Shown here piece after piece: positions 1 through 6,898 of a DNA stretch of 33,017 nt. This DNA comes from [Eubacterium] saphenum. Lineage in GTDB: Bacteria; Bacillota; Clostridia; Oscillospirales; Ruminococcaceae. Below the pieces are notes generated by a model. The model saw nothing but the letters and a program-made list of their open reading frames with translations. It was not told the DNA's origin and searched no databases. Position numbers and translations under genes: made by a program. Numbering within the stretch: the first letter of the stretch is position 1; every line of letters starts with the position of its first letter. The stretch is from positions 1 through 33,017 of the forward strand of contig SFJQ01000008.1 in NCBI GenBank assembly GCA_004555855.1, in the 5' to 3' direction.

Positions 1-1
1 G

Positions 2-460
2 TCGATTACCGATAAGATTTTCGATATGACTCAGAAGGAATTTGACGGTTTCCGGAATACTCTCGCTACTCTCACGGCTGAAAAAGACGCGCTTCAGAAG
101 GAATACGAGAGCGTAAACCCGCAGTTCCCGAACATCACCAACGGTTCAAAGGCTGAGGAAATCGACTTTATGTCGCTTGAGCACAGGGAAGTTTCCCTGC
201 TCTATGCGGAATACTACGCAAGATTTGAAGCGGTTGTTATGAAGAACTACGAATTACTTCAAAACGACAGCCGGATTTATGCGCTTGCCAAGGAAGCGTC
301 CGACGCATACGAAAAGGCAACGGAAGATTATAATAACTTCTACGATGTCTTAAAGGCAGACAATCTGAACCTCTCGCTGCTGAGAAAATACAGAAAATCC
401 ACGCAGGCTTTCGCGCTCGCTGTTGAGGCGCTTGAAGATGCGACAGCAACGGTTGTCTGA
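2..460 (+). CDS. C-terminal part of an uncharacterised helical protein (5' end outside window)
   Basis: The reading frame is open from the first bases of the window. The first ATG is at 26, but no ribosome binding site precedes it and the upstream codons contain no stop, so the gene probably begins before the window. The visible 153 codons are rich in Glu, Lys, Ala and Tyr and look almost wholly alpha-helical, with no Cys pairs and no membrane span. It faintly resembles YlbF/YmcA-type helical proteins, but I do not recognise the family. A strong terminator follows 22 bases after the stop, so this is the last gene of its transcript. Confidence 0.6.
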   Translation, partial: SITDKIFDMTQKEFDGFRNTLATLTAEKDALQKEYESVNPQFPNITNGSKAEEIDFMSLEHREVSLLYAEYYARFEAVVMKNYELLQNDSRIYALAKEASDAYEKATEDYNNFYDVLKADNLNLSLLRKYRKSTQAFALAVEALEDATATVV

Positions 461-481
461 CGAAAAACCGAATAAAGAAAA

Positions 482-513
482 CGGCTCTTGGATTTCCGAG
501 AGCCGATTTTTTT
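482..513 (+). terminator. Bidirectional intrinsic terminator between convergent genes
   Basis: A 10-bp stem (arms 482-491 and 496-505, one G-T pair) with a four-base loop is followed by seven T on the + strand (507-513). On the minus strand the same stem is followed by TTTTCTTT, so it can also end the minus-strand operon whose last gene stops at 548. A second, much weaker hairpin with a 4-bp stem and seven T on the + strand lies at 525-546. Confidence 0.9.
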
Positions 514-547
514 ATGAAAGATCCCCGCTTTGACTGCGGTTTTTTTG

Positions 548-1141
548 TTAAACGTAGTAGGGATTTGGCTTTGTGAGAATGGTTATCCAATCGACAAGCC
601 AGCCTATCCCGAAAAGTCCGCCTGTGAAAAGCCACAAAAGTCCCGTGCCGATTTTGCCCTCGTAGAAACGGTGAGCGCCCAAAAAGCCCAGAACAAACGC
701 CAACACAAACGCAACCCACTTGTTCTTGGGAATGCCGGAGTGGACTACAACAGGCTGCGGTCCGTTGTTGATGATAACCTGCGGGTTTACGTTCTGCGCG
801 CCCTGAAGCTGCTCAACCTGCCGTCCGCATTTCACGCACAAAACCGCTTCCATCGGGATTTGCTGTCCGCAGAACTTGCAGAATTTCATTCCCTGCTGAA
901 GCCCGTTCTTAAAGTCCTGAGCGCTGTTCGGGTAAACCTCGATGTTGCTCGACGGAACAATTGAGATGTTCTGCTGAGGAATAGGCTGCGGCTGTGCAAA
1001 ATTGTTCTGCGGATAAGACTGAGGAGTGGGCTGAGGAACTGCGTTCGGGTTGCCGCCGGGGTAAATTTCGCCCGTTGCGGAGTCTGTCCAGCTCTGGCTC
1101 TGCGTTTTCTTCAAGCTGACTTTTTGCTGATTTTCATCCAT
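548..1141 (-). CDS. Zinc-ribbon and TM2 domain membrane protein
   Basis: A 197-residue protein with three parts. Residues 1-85 are a Pro/Gln/Asn-rich, probably disordered tail. Residues 88-105 form a zinc ribbon with Cys 88, 91, 102 and 105. Residues about 141-189 form a TM2 domain: two membrane spans around the motif LGFLGAHRFYEGKIGTG, ending in the DWI motif. TM2 proteins are widespread and their role is mostly unknown. The start is ATG at 1141, with GGAGG at 1150-1154; a TTG at 1156 overlaps that site and is unlikely. The gene begins 5 bases after the CPBP protease stop, so it is the last gene of that operon, before the terminator at 482-513. Confidence 0.85.
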   Translation of the reverse strand: MDENQQKVSLKKTQSQSWTDSATGEIYPGGNPNAVPQPTPQSYPQNNFAQPQPIPQQNISIVPSSNIEVYPNSAQDFKNGLQQGMKFCKFCGQQIPMEAVLCVKCGRQVEQLQGAQNVNPQVIINNGPQPVVVHSGIPKNKWVAFVLAFVLGFLGAHRFYEGKIGTGLLWLFTGGLFGIGWLVDWITILTKPNPYYV

Positions 1142-1146
1142 AAAAA

Positions 1147-2211
1147 TTACCTCCAAATGTTGTTCAAAATTTTATAAATCTGTGTTGGAATAAACCGGAT
1201 TGTAAAGCAATCTGCGGCAAGAACAAGCCCGATAATTACAGTCGCCGCCGTGAAGAAAATCGCCCAGCGTTTTTTCGCGGAAAGCTCCTCCTGAACCACG
1301 GGAACCTTGTACTTTTTGATTTTCGCGAGCTTAAAACACGCCATAACCAGCCCCACCGCCGCCGTCAGAAGCATCACGCACACAACTGCAAGATAAATGA
1401 CAACCGCGGGCGTGAACTCTCCCGTTATGCCGCGAAGCGCTAAGCTGAGAAACTCCTGAACCGACGTATTCGTGAGCAAAAGCAAAGTCGTTGCGGTGAA
1501 CGAGTTGAAAATCGCGTGAAGAATGGTTGTCGTGACGACGCTTTTGGTTGAAACGGCGATGTATCCGAGGAAAATTCCCATAAATGTCGCGTAGAAAAAC
1601 TGCGCGAAATTCGCATGAGTAAGCCCGAAAAGAAACGCCGAAATAAATATCGCAACGCCGTTTCCATAAGGGCGCAGGCTTTCCAGAACCATTCCGCGAA
1701 ACCAGAATTCCTCGAAAAGCGGAGCAATCACAACCATCTGCACGAAAAGAACTATTCCGCAGATGAAATTCGGCGCGGAAAGCTCGTTTACCGTGTTGAA
1801 CGAGTCGTTGAAATTTATGTTTTTGAAGAAGCTCGTAATCCACATCGTGAGCAAATTCACGATAATCGCAAGCGAGTAAATCGCGGGAAACATTCCGAGC
1901 GCGCTGCCAAAATACTTCGGCTTTTTGTAGATATTTTTGTTCATCTCGCGAACAGGCGTTTTGAGCAGCAGTGCTGTTATAATCATCGGGATAAAGTACA
2001 AAAACACCAGCGAAAACGCCGTCTGTACAAGATAAGCGCCCGTTGTGCCGAGATTTGCAAGCGACGGCTGAATAAGCGAAAGAACAATCGAGCTTATTCC
2101 GCGCGACGCGAAAATCACGATAATCATAAGCCCCAGCCGAATGCAAAGCCTTTTGTAGCCCGCTTTCAGGCTCGGCTGTTTTTCGGGGGAATTTTCGACA
2201 ATTTCAGCCAT
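1147..2211 (-). CDS. CPBP family intramembrane metalloprotease
   Basis: A 354-residue multi-pass membrane protein. It carries the three signature motifs of the CPBP (Abi/CAAX protease and bacteriocin-processing) family: EEFWFRG (Glu167, Glu168, Arg172), FGLTH with His199, and HAIFN with His232 and Asn236. These residues hold the metal in family members such as Rce1. Start: the ATG at 2211 follows the shikimate-kinase-like stop at 2213 with almost no gap, and a purine-rich GGGGGCGG lies just upstream. The frame runs further up to 2427, but that part is in the neighbouring gene and is a shadow. The substrate is unknown. CPBP proteins can act in prenyl-protein processing, bacteriocin self-immunity or membrane signalling, and the context does not decide between these. 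Confidence 0.88.
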   Translation of the reverse strand: MAEIVENSPEKQPSLKAGYKRLCIRLGLMIIVIFASRGISSIVLSLIQPSLANLGTTGAYLVQTAFSLVFLYFIPMIITALLLKTPVREMNKNIYKKPKYFGSALGMFPAIYSLAIIVNLLTMWITSFFKNINFNDSFNTVNELSAPNFICGIVLFVQMVVIAPLFEEFWFRGMVLESLRPYGNGVAIFISAFLFGLTHANFAQFFYATFMGIFLGYIAVSTKSVVTTTILHAIFNSFTATTLLLLTNTSVQEFLSLALRGITGEFTPAVVIYLAVVCVMLLTAAVGLVMACFKLAKIKKYKVPVVQEELSAKKRWAIFFTAATVIIGLVLAADCFTIRFIPTQIYKILNNIWR

Positions 2212-2212
2212 T

Positions 2213-2725
2213 TCACACCGCCCCCACAATCCTGTGATAATCCATAATCTCCGCGACAAGCTCCTCGGTTGATTTGCCGAAACAGTCAACGGTGATATCC
2301 GCGTACTCCTCGTAAAGCGCTTTCCTGTGCGCGAAAACCTCGTCAACCGTTTCATCGGGGCGCATCGCAATCCCGCGCGTTTTGATGTTGTGAAGCCGCG
2401 CGAGAAGCTCCTCCGTCGGCAGCGCAAGATAATAAATCACCGAAGATTTCTTCAGGTGTTTCATCGCGTCCCTGCTGTAAACGGCGCTCCCGCCTGTCGC
2501 AATAACAGCGTTTTCCTTATTTTTCACCGACATCACGGCGCGTTCCTCGCAGATACAAAAGTGGTCAAGACCGTCCTTGTCGATGATTTCCTGCAGCAGC
2601 CGCCCCGTCTGCTTTTGTATAATCAAATCCGTGTCGATAAACTCAAAACCAAGCGTTTTCGCGAGAATAACGCCGATTGTGGATTTTCCCGCCGCGGGCA
2701 TTCCTATCAAAACGATATTTTTCAA
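2213..2725 (-). CDS. aroK: Shikimate kinase family protein (AroK/AroL-like), possibly altered substrate
   Basis: The protein has about 170 residues, normal for shikimate kinase (ATP + shikimate to shikimate 3-phosphate, chorismate pathway). Counting from the TTG start, the Walker A loop GMPAAGKST is at residues 8-16, DTD at 31-33, GGS at 78-80 and the RPDETVDEVFAHRKALY segment near 122-138, all typical of the family. The usual FRxxE motif, whose Arg binds shikimate (Arg58 in characterised enzymes), reads FCICE here, so a binding residue is missing and another substrate is possible. Start choice: TTG at 2725 has GAGG eight bases upstream. GTG at 2734, overlapping the previous stop, has no visible site. 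No other aromatic pathway gene is nearby. The gene symbol is provisional. Confidence 0.75.
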   Translation of the reverse strand: MKNIVLIGMPAAGKSTIGVILAKTLGFEFIDTDLIIQKQTGRLLQEIIDKDGLDHFCICEERAVMSVKNKENAVIATGGSAVYSRDAMKHLKKSSVIYYLALPTEELLARLHNIKTRGIAMRPDETVDEVFAHRKALYEEYADITVDCFGKSTEELVAEIMDYHRIVGAV

Positions 2726-2730
2726 AAAAG

Positions 2731-3579
2731 TCACCTCGACTGCGTATTTTTAAGATTATTCTTAATCTCGTTTATCTTCTCGGCAGCGCTTTTCGCGTCC
2801 TCAAGCGCGCTGTTTTCAGCGAGATTTTCAGCCGCGCTGTTGAGATTGTCGGCTATTTCGCCGGCTTTTTCGGCAGCCTGCTGCACCGCTTTTATCTTCG
2901 CACCGAACTCGTTGATTTCCCGCAATCTGCGGATTTCATCGGAAATCTTCATAATCTGCGGAGCGCAAATCGCAAGCGCCGCGATAACCGAAACCGCGTA
3001 AATCACCGCGTTTTGCGCTTTCGACAGCTTCGGCTGACCGAGCGATTTTTTCTCTCGGCAATAGAGATACCAAGCTCTGCCAAACGGCGTCACCCGACAA
3101 ATCACAAACGCGTAAACAAGCAGTACCGTAAGTCCCAGCAAAGCCGTCCAAACGATTATCATAACGCGGTTTTCCGTGTAGCTTTCATAAAAAAACTTCG
3201 GATAAGCCGCTTTTATATTGTCGTCCTTGTCGAAGAAAATTATGATTTTGTCGCCGCTTTTCAGCTCGAAATCGGAAAGTCCGAGCTGTTCGGCAGCCGC
3301 GTATTTGTTGACGTTCTGAACGTAGCGGATACTGCCATCGCTCTGAACCGTGCCATAACGCTTGTCGCCGCTCGCGAGAAACGGATTGTTCAAGAACATC
3401 ACAACCAAAAGCGCCACGGCAAGCAAAACCGCGAGAATTACCGTGCCGTAAAACACTCTGCGAAAAGCCGCCGCTGCTTTCTTCTCCTCGGGAGTTGAGG
3501 CGGTTCGGCAAAGCTCTCTGCCCGCTTCCATAACCTCGTTCCCCGACATCACAAATAATAGTCTGAAAAATCTTCTCAT
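2731..3579 (-). CDS. Uncharacterised three-span membrane protein with helical C-terminal tail
   Basis: About 282 residues; I do not recognise the family. Hydrophobic spans lie near residues 43-63 (VFYGTVILAVLLAVALLVV), 140-160 (VMIIVWTALLGLTVLLVYAF) and 190-210 (AVIYAVSVIAALAICAPQIM). The roughly 75 residues between the first two spans are polar and include several Asp/Lys segments. After the third span comes a 70-residue Ala/Glu/Lys-rich segment likely to form a coiled coil. The ATG at 3579 overlaps the end of tsaD (stop at 3581), so translation is coupled; the site upstream (GTGGTGAA) is weak. A later start at MSGNEVM (residue 11) is possible. Confidence 0.7.
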   Translation of the reverse strand: MRRFFRLLFVMSGNEVMEAGRELCRTASTPEEKKAAAAFRRVFYGTVILAVLLAVALLVVMFLNNPFLASGDKRYGTVQSDGSIRYVQNVNKYAAAEQLGLSDFELKSGDKIIIFFDKDDNIKAAYPKFFYESYTENRVMIIVWTALLGLTVLLVYAFVICRVTPFGRAWYLYCREKKSLGQPKLSKAQNAVIYAVSVIAALAICAPQIMKISDEIRRLREINEFGAKIKAVQQAAEKAGEIADNLNSAAENLAENSALEDAKSAAEKINEIKNNLKNTQSR

Positions 3580-3580
3580 T

Positions 3581-4594
3581 TCACCACACAAGGTTGTCAA
3601 GCCGCATTGTCGCGTAAGCGTTCAGGTCAGTTTTCGCGATTTTTCCGTCACGATACTCGTAAAACGCCTGACAGCCTATCATCGCGGCGTTGTCCCCGCA
3701 AAGCGAAATCGGCGGGATAAACAGCTCCATTCCGTTTTTGTCGGCGGCATTCTGCAAGGTTTCGCGAAGCCCGCCGTTTGCGGCAACTCCCCCCGCGAGC
3801 GCGATTTTCTTGCAGTCAAACTCGCGCGCTGCTCCGATGAATTTATCCGTGAGAATTTCGCTCACGGTCTTCTGAAAACACGCAGCAAGGCTGTTTATAT
3901 CAAGCTCTTCGCCGCGCTGCTCGGTGTTGTGGATAAGGTTTATCACGGCGGTTTTCAGCCCCGAAAAACTGAAATCATACGGGTTTACCGTGTGCGGTTT
4001 CGGGAGCTTGTATTTCGCCGCGTCGCCCGTTTTCGCAGCTTTGTCGATAAACGCGCCGCCGGGGTACGGAAAGCCCATCGCGCGCGCGGATTTGTCAAAG
4101 GCTTCTCCCGCCGCGTCATCGACCGTCTGCCCGATAAGCTCGAAGCTCGTGTAGTCGAGAACCCGCACTATTATGCTGTTTCCGCCCGAAGCGACAAGGC
4201 ACATATACGGCGGCTCAAGCTCCTTGTGGGCGAGGTAGTTTGCCGCGATGTGACCGCGAATGTGGTGAACGGGAACAAGCGGCTTGCCTGTCGAAAAAGC
4301 CAGTCCCTTCGCGAAATTCACGCCGACCAGAAGCGCTCCCACAAGCCCCGGCGCATAAGTCACGGCAATCGCGTCAACTTCGTCCGGCGTTTTTCCCGCC
4401 TTTTCAAGAGCCTCCTTGACAACCGCCGAAACGCTCTCGCAGTGCCGTCTTGAAGCAATCTCGGGGACAACTCCCCCGTATAATCTATGCTCCTCAATCT
4501 GCGTTGCCACAACGGACGAAATTATCTCGCGCCCGTCGCGGACAACCGCCGCAGCGGTTTCATCGCAGGAGCTTTCTATTGCCAAAATATCCAT
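3581..4594 (-). CDS. tsaD: tRNA N6-adenosine threonylcarbamoyltransferase TsaD
   Basis: A 337-residue protein, full length for the Kae1/TsaD/YgjD family. TsaD transfers the threonylcarbamoyl group from TC-AMP to A37 of ANN-decoding tRNAs, working with TsaB and TsaE, neither of which is in this window. The N-terminal ESSCDET motif (residues 7-13) is intact. The metal ligands His111 and His115 (HHIRGH) and Asp301 (CGDN) are present, as is GGVAANGGLR at 268-277. One oddity is that the family motif SGGHT reads SGGNS at 136-140, with Asn139 in place of His. The ATG at 4594 has AAGGAAG upstream. It is the second gene of the operon, 17 bases after the DUF6062 gene. Confidence 0.96.
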   Translation of the reverse strand: MDILAIESSCDETAAAVVRDGREIISSVVATQIEEHRLYGGVVPEIASRRHCESVSAVVKEALEKAGKTPDEVDAIAVTYAPGLVGALLVGVNFAKGLAFSTGKPLVPVHHIRGHIAANYLAHKELEPPYMCLVASGGNSIIVRVLDYTSFELIGQTVDDAAGEAFDKSARAMGFPYPGGAFIDKAAKTGDAAKYKLPKPHTVNPYDFSFSGLKTAVINLIHNTEQRGEELDINSLAACFQKTVSEILTDKFIGAAREFDCKKIALAGGVAANGGLRETLQNAADKNGMELFIPPISLCGDNAAMIGCQAFYEYRDGKIAKTDLNAYATMRLDNLVW

Positions 4595-4611
4595 TTATCC
4601 AAATTCTTCCT

Positions 4612-5316
4612 TTATTTTTCGCTCGGTTTTCTTGACGTGAGGAACTCAATCGCCCGCTCAATCGAGCTTCTGACGTGCTCCATATCCTCGTTGTGGAGCT
4701 TTCCCGCGTTCCGATAGTCAAAGCTGTCGCAGAACTCCTTTACATCGGAGTTGAGAGCCTTCGCGTACTTTGCCGCAAGCTCGTCCGTTGCGTCGCAAAA
4801 CGCCTTCAAATCGTCCTTTTTCAGCTTGCTCTGAGCCGCTGTGATGAGCTTTCTGTAATGCGGGATACAAAGATATTCCTGCGCGGAATAGAGCTTTCTG
4901 AAGCCCTCATCGTTCTTGAACATCGTGAAAACGGTTTCCAGCATATGATTAACGCCCCAGTCAACCTTTGAGCAGACAAAGCAGGTTTCCTTTGCCTCGG
5001 CGATTTTCTTTGCCTTTGCGCCCTTGTTGAACACGCCGTCCTTCTTTTCAAAAACCTCCTCGCGGAGCTGCGCGAGATGCGTGTTGAGCATAAGGGCAAG
5101 CGACAGACGATTGTTTTGTTTCAGAAGCATATTGAAATGCGTGAGGCAAAAACCAAGCTCGTTTGTTTCCTCGCGGACGTCCGGCTCCATCATCGCAGCA
5201 CCCATTATGTACTCGCAGATATGCTCCTCGACAGAGTTTCTCATAAGGCAAATCGGACAGCCGCACTTCGGCTCAAAAACCTCGTTTATCGGTATCGTAA
5301 GCAGACTTTCTCTCAT
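4612..5316 (-). CDS. DUF6062 family protein, cysteine-rich N-terminus
   Basis: A 234-residue soluble, mostly helical protein that fits the DUF6062 family found in Clostridia; its function is unknown. It carries CGCPIC at residues 18-23, a CLTHF segment at 57-61, a CFVC pair in the middle and a CIPHYRKL segment later, which together could bind a metal. The ATG at 5316 has GGAGG at 5321-5325, only four bases away. It is the first gene of a six-gene operon and lies divergent from the glycosylase at 5406. In this operon it sits directly before tsaD, but nothing in the sequence proves a functional link. Confidence 0.75.
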   Translation of the reverse strand: MRESLLTIPINEVFEPKCGCPICLMRNSVEEHICEYIMGAAMMEPDVREETNELGFCLTHFNMLLKQNNRLSLALMLNTHLAQLREEVFEKKDGVFNKGAKAKKIAEAKETCFVCSKVDWGVNHMLETVFTMFKNDEGFRKLYSAQEYLCIPHYRKLITAAQSKLKKDDLKAFCDATDELAAKYAKALNSDVKEFCDSFDYRNAGKLHNEDMEHVRSSIERAIEFLTSRKPSEK

Positions 5317-5344
5317 ATTTCCTCCGCAAAATAAACTAAAACTA

Positions 5345-5373
5345 TTGCATTCTATCTTCTATTGTATTATAAT
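5345..5373 (+). promoter_or_regulatory. Sigma-A promoter for the glycosylase operon
   Basis: TTGCAT at 5345-5350 and a perfect TATAAT at 5368-5373 are separated by 17 bases. The start of transcription would be near 5380, giving a leader of about 26 bases before the ATG at 5406. It overlaps the divergent promoter on the other strand. Confidence 0.75.
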
Positions 5374-5389
5374 TAAAGTAAATAATCAA
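5361..5389 (-). promoter_or_regulatory. Candidate sigma-A promoter for the DUF6062-tsaD operon
   Basis: On the minus strand, TTGATT (5384-5389) and TACAAT (5361-5366) are separated by 17 bases. Transcription would begin near 5354, giving a leader of about 38 bases before the ATG at 5316. The site overlaps the divergent + strand promoter almost completely. The match is weaker than that of its opposite neighbour. Confidence 0.55.
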
Positions 5390-5405
5390 GGGGTTTTTGA
5401 AAAAA

Positions 5406-6212
5406 ATGAAAATAAAAATTAAATTATCCGAATTTAATCCAAGAAAAACCTTCCTCTGCGGGCAGTGTTTTCGCTGGAGCGAGGACGAAAACGGCGATTT
5501 TTCGGGGATTGTGTTCGGGAAAAGAATAACGGTTCGAGAAAACGGAGATTTTGCCGAAATTTCGGGATTTTCCGAGAAAGAAGCGCTCCGGTATTTCGAT
5601 TTGGAAACAAATTACTCGGAGTACATAAAAAGGCTCTCCGAGGACAAAACTTTGTGTGAGGCATGCAAATGCTCGGCGGGAATTAGGATTTTGCGGCAGG
5701 AGCCGTTTGAAACGCTCATCAGCTTTATCATCTCCCAGAACAACAACATTCCGCGCATTTCGGGGATTATCGGGCGGCTTTGCGAGAACTTCGGCGAGAA
5801 AATTGAAGGCGGCTTTGCCTTTCCGACAGCCGAAAAACTGCGCGGGATAACAACCGAGGATTTAGCGCCGCTTCGGGCAGGGTTTCGCGCGCGTTACATA
5901 GCGGACGCGGTTGAAAAGGTGAACAGCGGAGAGATAAATTTCGCAAAAATCGACGCGCTTCCGCTTGAACAGGCGCGCGAAAAGCTGAAAATCATCACGG
6001 GCGTCGGGGACAAGGTCGCGGACTGCGTTTTGCTTTTCGCGTTCCACAAAACGGACTCGTTCCCGAAAGACGTCTGGGTGAAGCGGCTTATGGCGCAGTT
6101 TTATCCGAACGGGCTGCCCAACTGCGCAAAGGGTATCGAGGGCATCGCCCAGCAGTATCTTTTCGACTATGTGAGAAACAATAACGGCTTGACGCAAGCT
6201 GCGGTTAATTGA
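5406..6212 (+). CDS. ogg: 8-oxoguanine DNA glycosylase / AP lyase (OGG1 type)
   Basis: A 268-residue member of the HhH-GPD base-excision family, closest to eukaryotic and clostridial OGG1. It removes 8-oxoguanine paired with C and nicks the abasic site. The N-terminal domain begins with the LCGQCFRW motif (residues 17-24). The SQNNNIPRI segment (110-118) precedes the helix-hairpin-helix TGVGDKVADC, in which Lys203 is the expected Schiff-base nucleophile. Asp222, in FPKDVWVKR, is the expected catalytic Asp. The ATG at 5406 follows AAGGGG at 5388-5393; an in-frame TTG at 5397 is too close to that site. It is the first gene of the + strand group and is followed after 18 bases by a zinc-ribbon gene. 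Confidence 0.93.
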   Translation: MKIKIKLSEFNPRKTFLCGQCFRWSEDENGDFSGIVFGKRITVRENGDFAEISGFSEKEALRYFDLETNYSEYIKRLSEDKTLCEACKCSAGIRILRQEPFETLISFIISQNNNIPRISGIIGRLCENFGEKIEGGFAFPTAEKLRGITTEDLAPLRAGFRARYIADAVEKVNSGEINFAKIDALPLEQAREKLKIITGVGDKVADCVLLFAFHKTDSFPKDVWVKRLMAQFYPNGLPNCAKGIEGIAQQYLFDYVRNNNGLTQAAVN

Positions 6213-6230
6213 TAAAAAGGAGTTGTTTTT

Positions 6231-6701
6231 ATGTACTGTATGAATTGTGGAAGAGAAAATCCCGATGGCGTGAAATTCTGCTGTTTCTGCGGGGCTTCGG
6301 CAAATATCCCGCCCGACTTCGTTGAGGAAAAAACCGATAAAATCTCGGAAAATCCCGCCGAAAACGGTCAGCTTGATTTTGACGAAACCGATGTTTCCGC
6401 ACATAATTCCGCGAACGTTTCCGCGCCCGTTTCACCGATTGCTCCCGTGAGCGGAATTTCGGCAAACCCCTACGCTTACCCGCAGCCTTTGCCGATTAAC
6501 ACGCAAGGCGTTTCCTGCGCGCCGAGAACCGGTCAGAATGTGCAAAACGTGAACATTCCGATGAAAAACGACATTCCCGAGGAAAAACAAGATTTTGAGC
6601 GCAAATATACGATAAAACACATCATAATGTGTCTGGTTTCAACCGCCGTTTGCGCGATTGCAGCAGGCGTTTTCGCGGGCTTGTATTTTTCCGTTGTTTA
6701 G
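6231..6701 (+). CDS. Small zinc-ribbon protein with C-terminal membrane anchor
   Basis: A 156-residue protein. Residues 1-21 are a zinc ribbon (Cys 3, 6, 17 and 20, with an extra Cys18). Residues 25-120 are a polar, Pro/Ala/Asn-rich linker that looks disordered. Residues about 131-153 form a single hydrophobic span at the extreme C-terminus, suggesting a tail anchor with the ribbon in the cytoplasm. A clear AAGGAG lies ahead of the ATG. It is probably cotranscribed with the glycosylase, 18 bases upstream. The layout (ribbon first, then disordered linker, then membrane) is a shorter form of that in the large protein downstream at 6899. Function unknown. Confidence 0.8.
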   Translation: MYCMNCGRENPDGVKFCCFCGASANIPPDFVEEKTDKISENPAENGQLDFDETDVSAHNSANVSAPVSPIAPVSGISANPYAYPQPLPINTQGVSCAPRTGQNVQNVNIPMKNDIPEEKQDFERKYTIKHIIMCLVSTAVCAIAAGVFAGLYFSVV

Positions 6702-6753
6702 CACAAAAACAAGGCGTGATATTGCATTATTTGTACAATTATTATAAAAAGAA

Positions 6754-6782
6754 TTGACAACAGGCAAAAATTATTGTATAAT
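6754..6782 (+). promoter_or_regulatory. Fully consensus sigma-A promoter
   Basis: TTGACA at 6754-6759 and TATAAT at 6777-6782 are both perfect, with a 17-base spacer. Transcription would begin near 6789, leaving a leader of about 110 bases before the ATG at 6899. The leader can form an 8-bp hairpin with one bulge (6807-6814 with 6827-6835). No terminator was seen between the preceding gene (stop at 6701) and this promoter. Confidence 0.88.
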
Positions 6783-6898
6783 AAAATATGTATTTGAATG
6801 AAAATTCTGTATGTTAAATTGGGAAAACATTACAGACAGGTCAAATTATGATTATTCTGCGGCAGAAAAGCCGTCAATTTTACAGCGGGAGGAATTAT

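Noticed and set aside
525..546. Second + strand terminator (CCGC/GCGG with seven T)
   Set aside because: Only a 4-bp stem with a seven-base loop; the hairpin at 482-513 is sufficient, so it is mentioned but not called separately.
1331..2146. 271-codon minus-strand frame inside the CPBP protease gene
   Set aside because: Another phase of a gene with clear catalytic motifs; the sequence is Arg/Ser/His-rich as expected of a shadow.
6798..6851. 17-codon leader peptide (MKILYVKLGKHYRQVKL) ahead of the 921-residue protein, overlapping the ATG at 6848
   Set aside because: No ribosome binding site within the predicted transcript and no attenuator-like pattern of codons; kept only as a curiosity.
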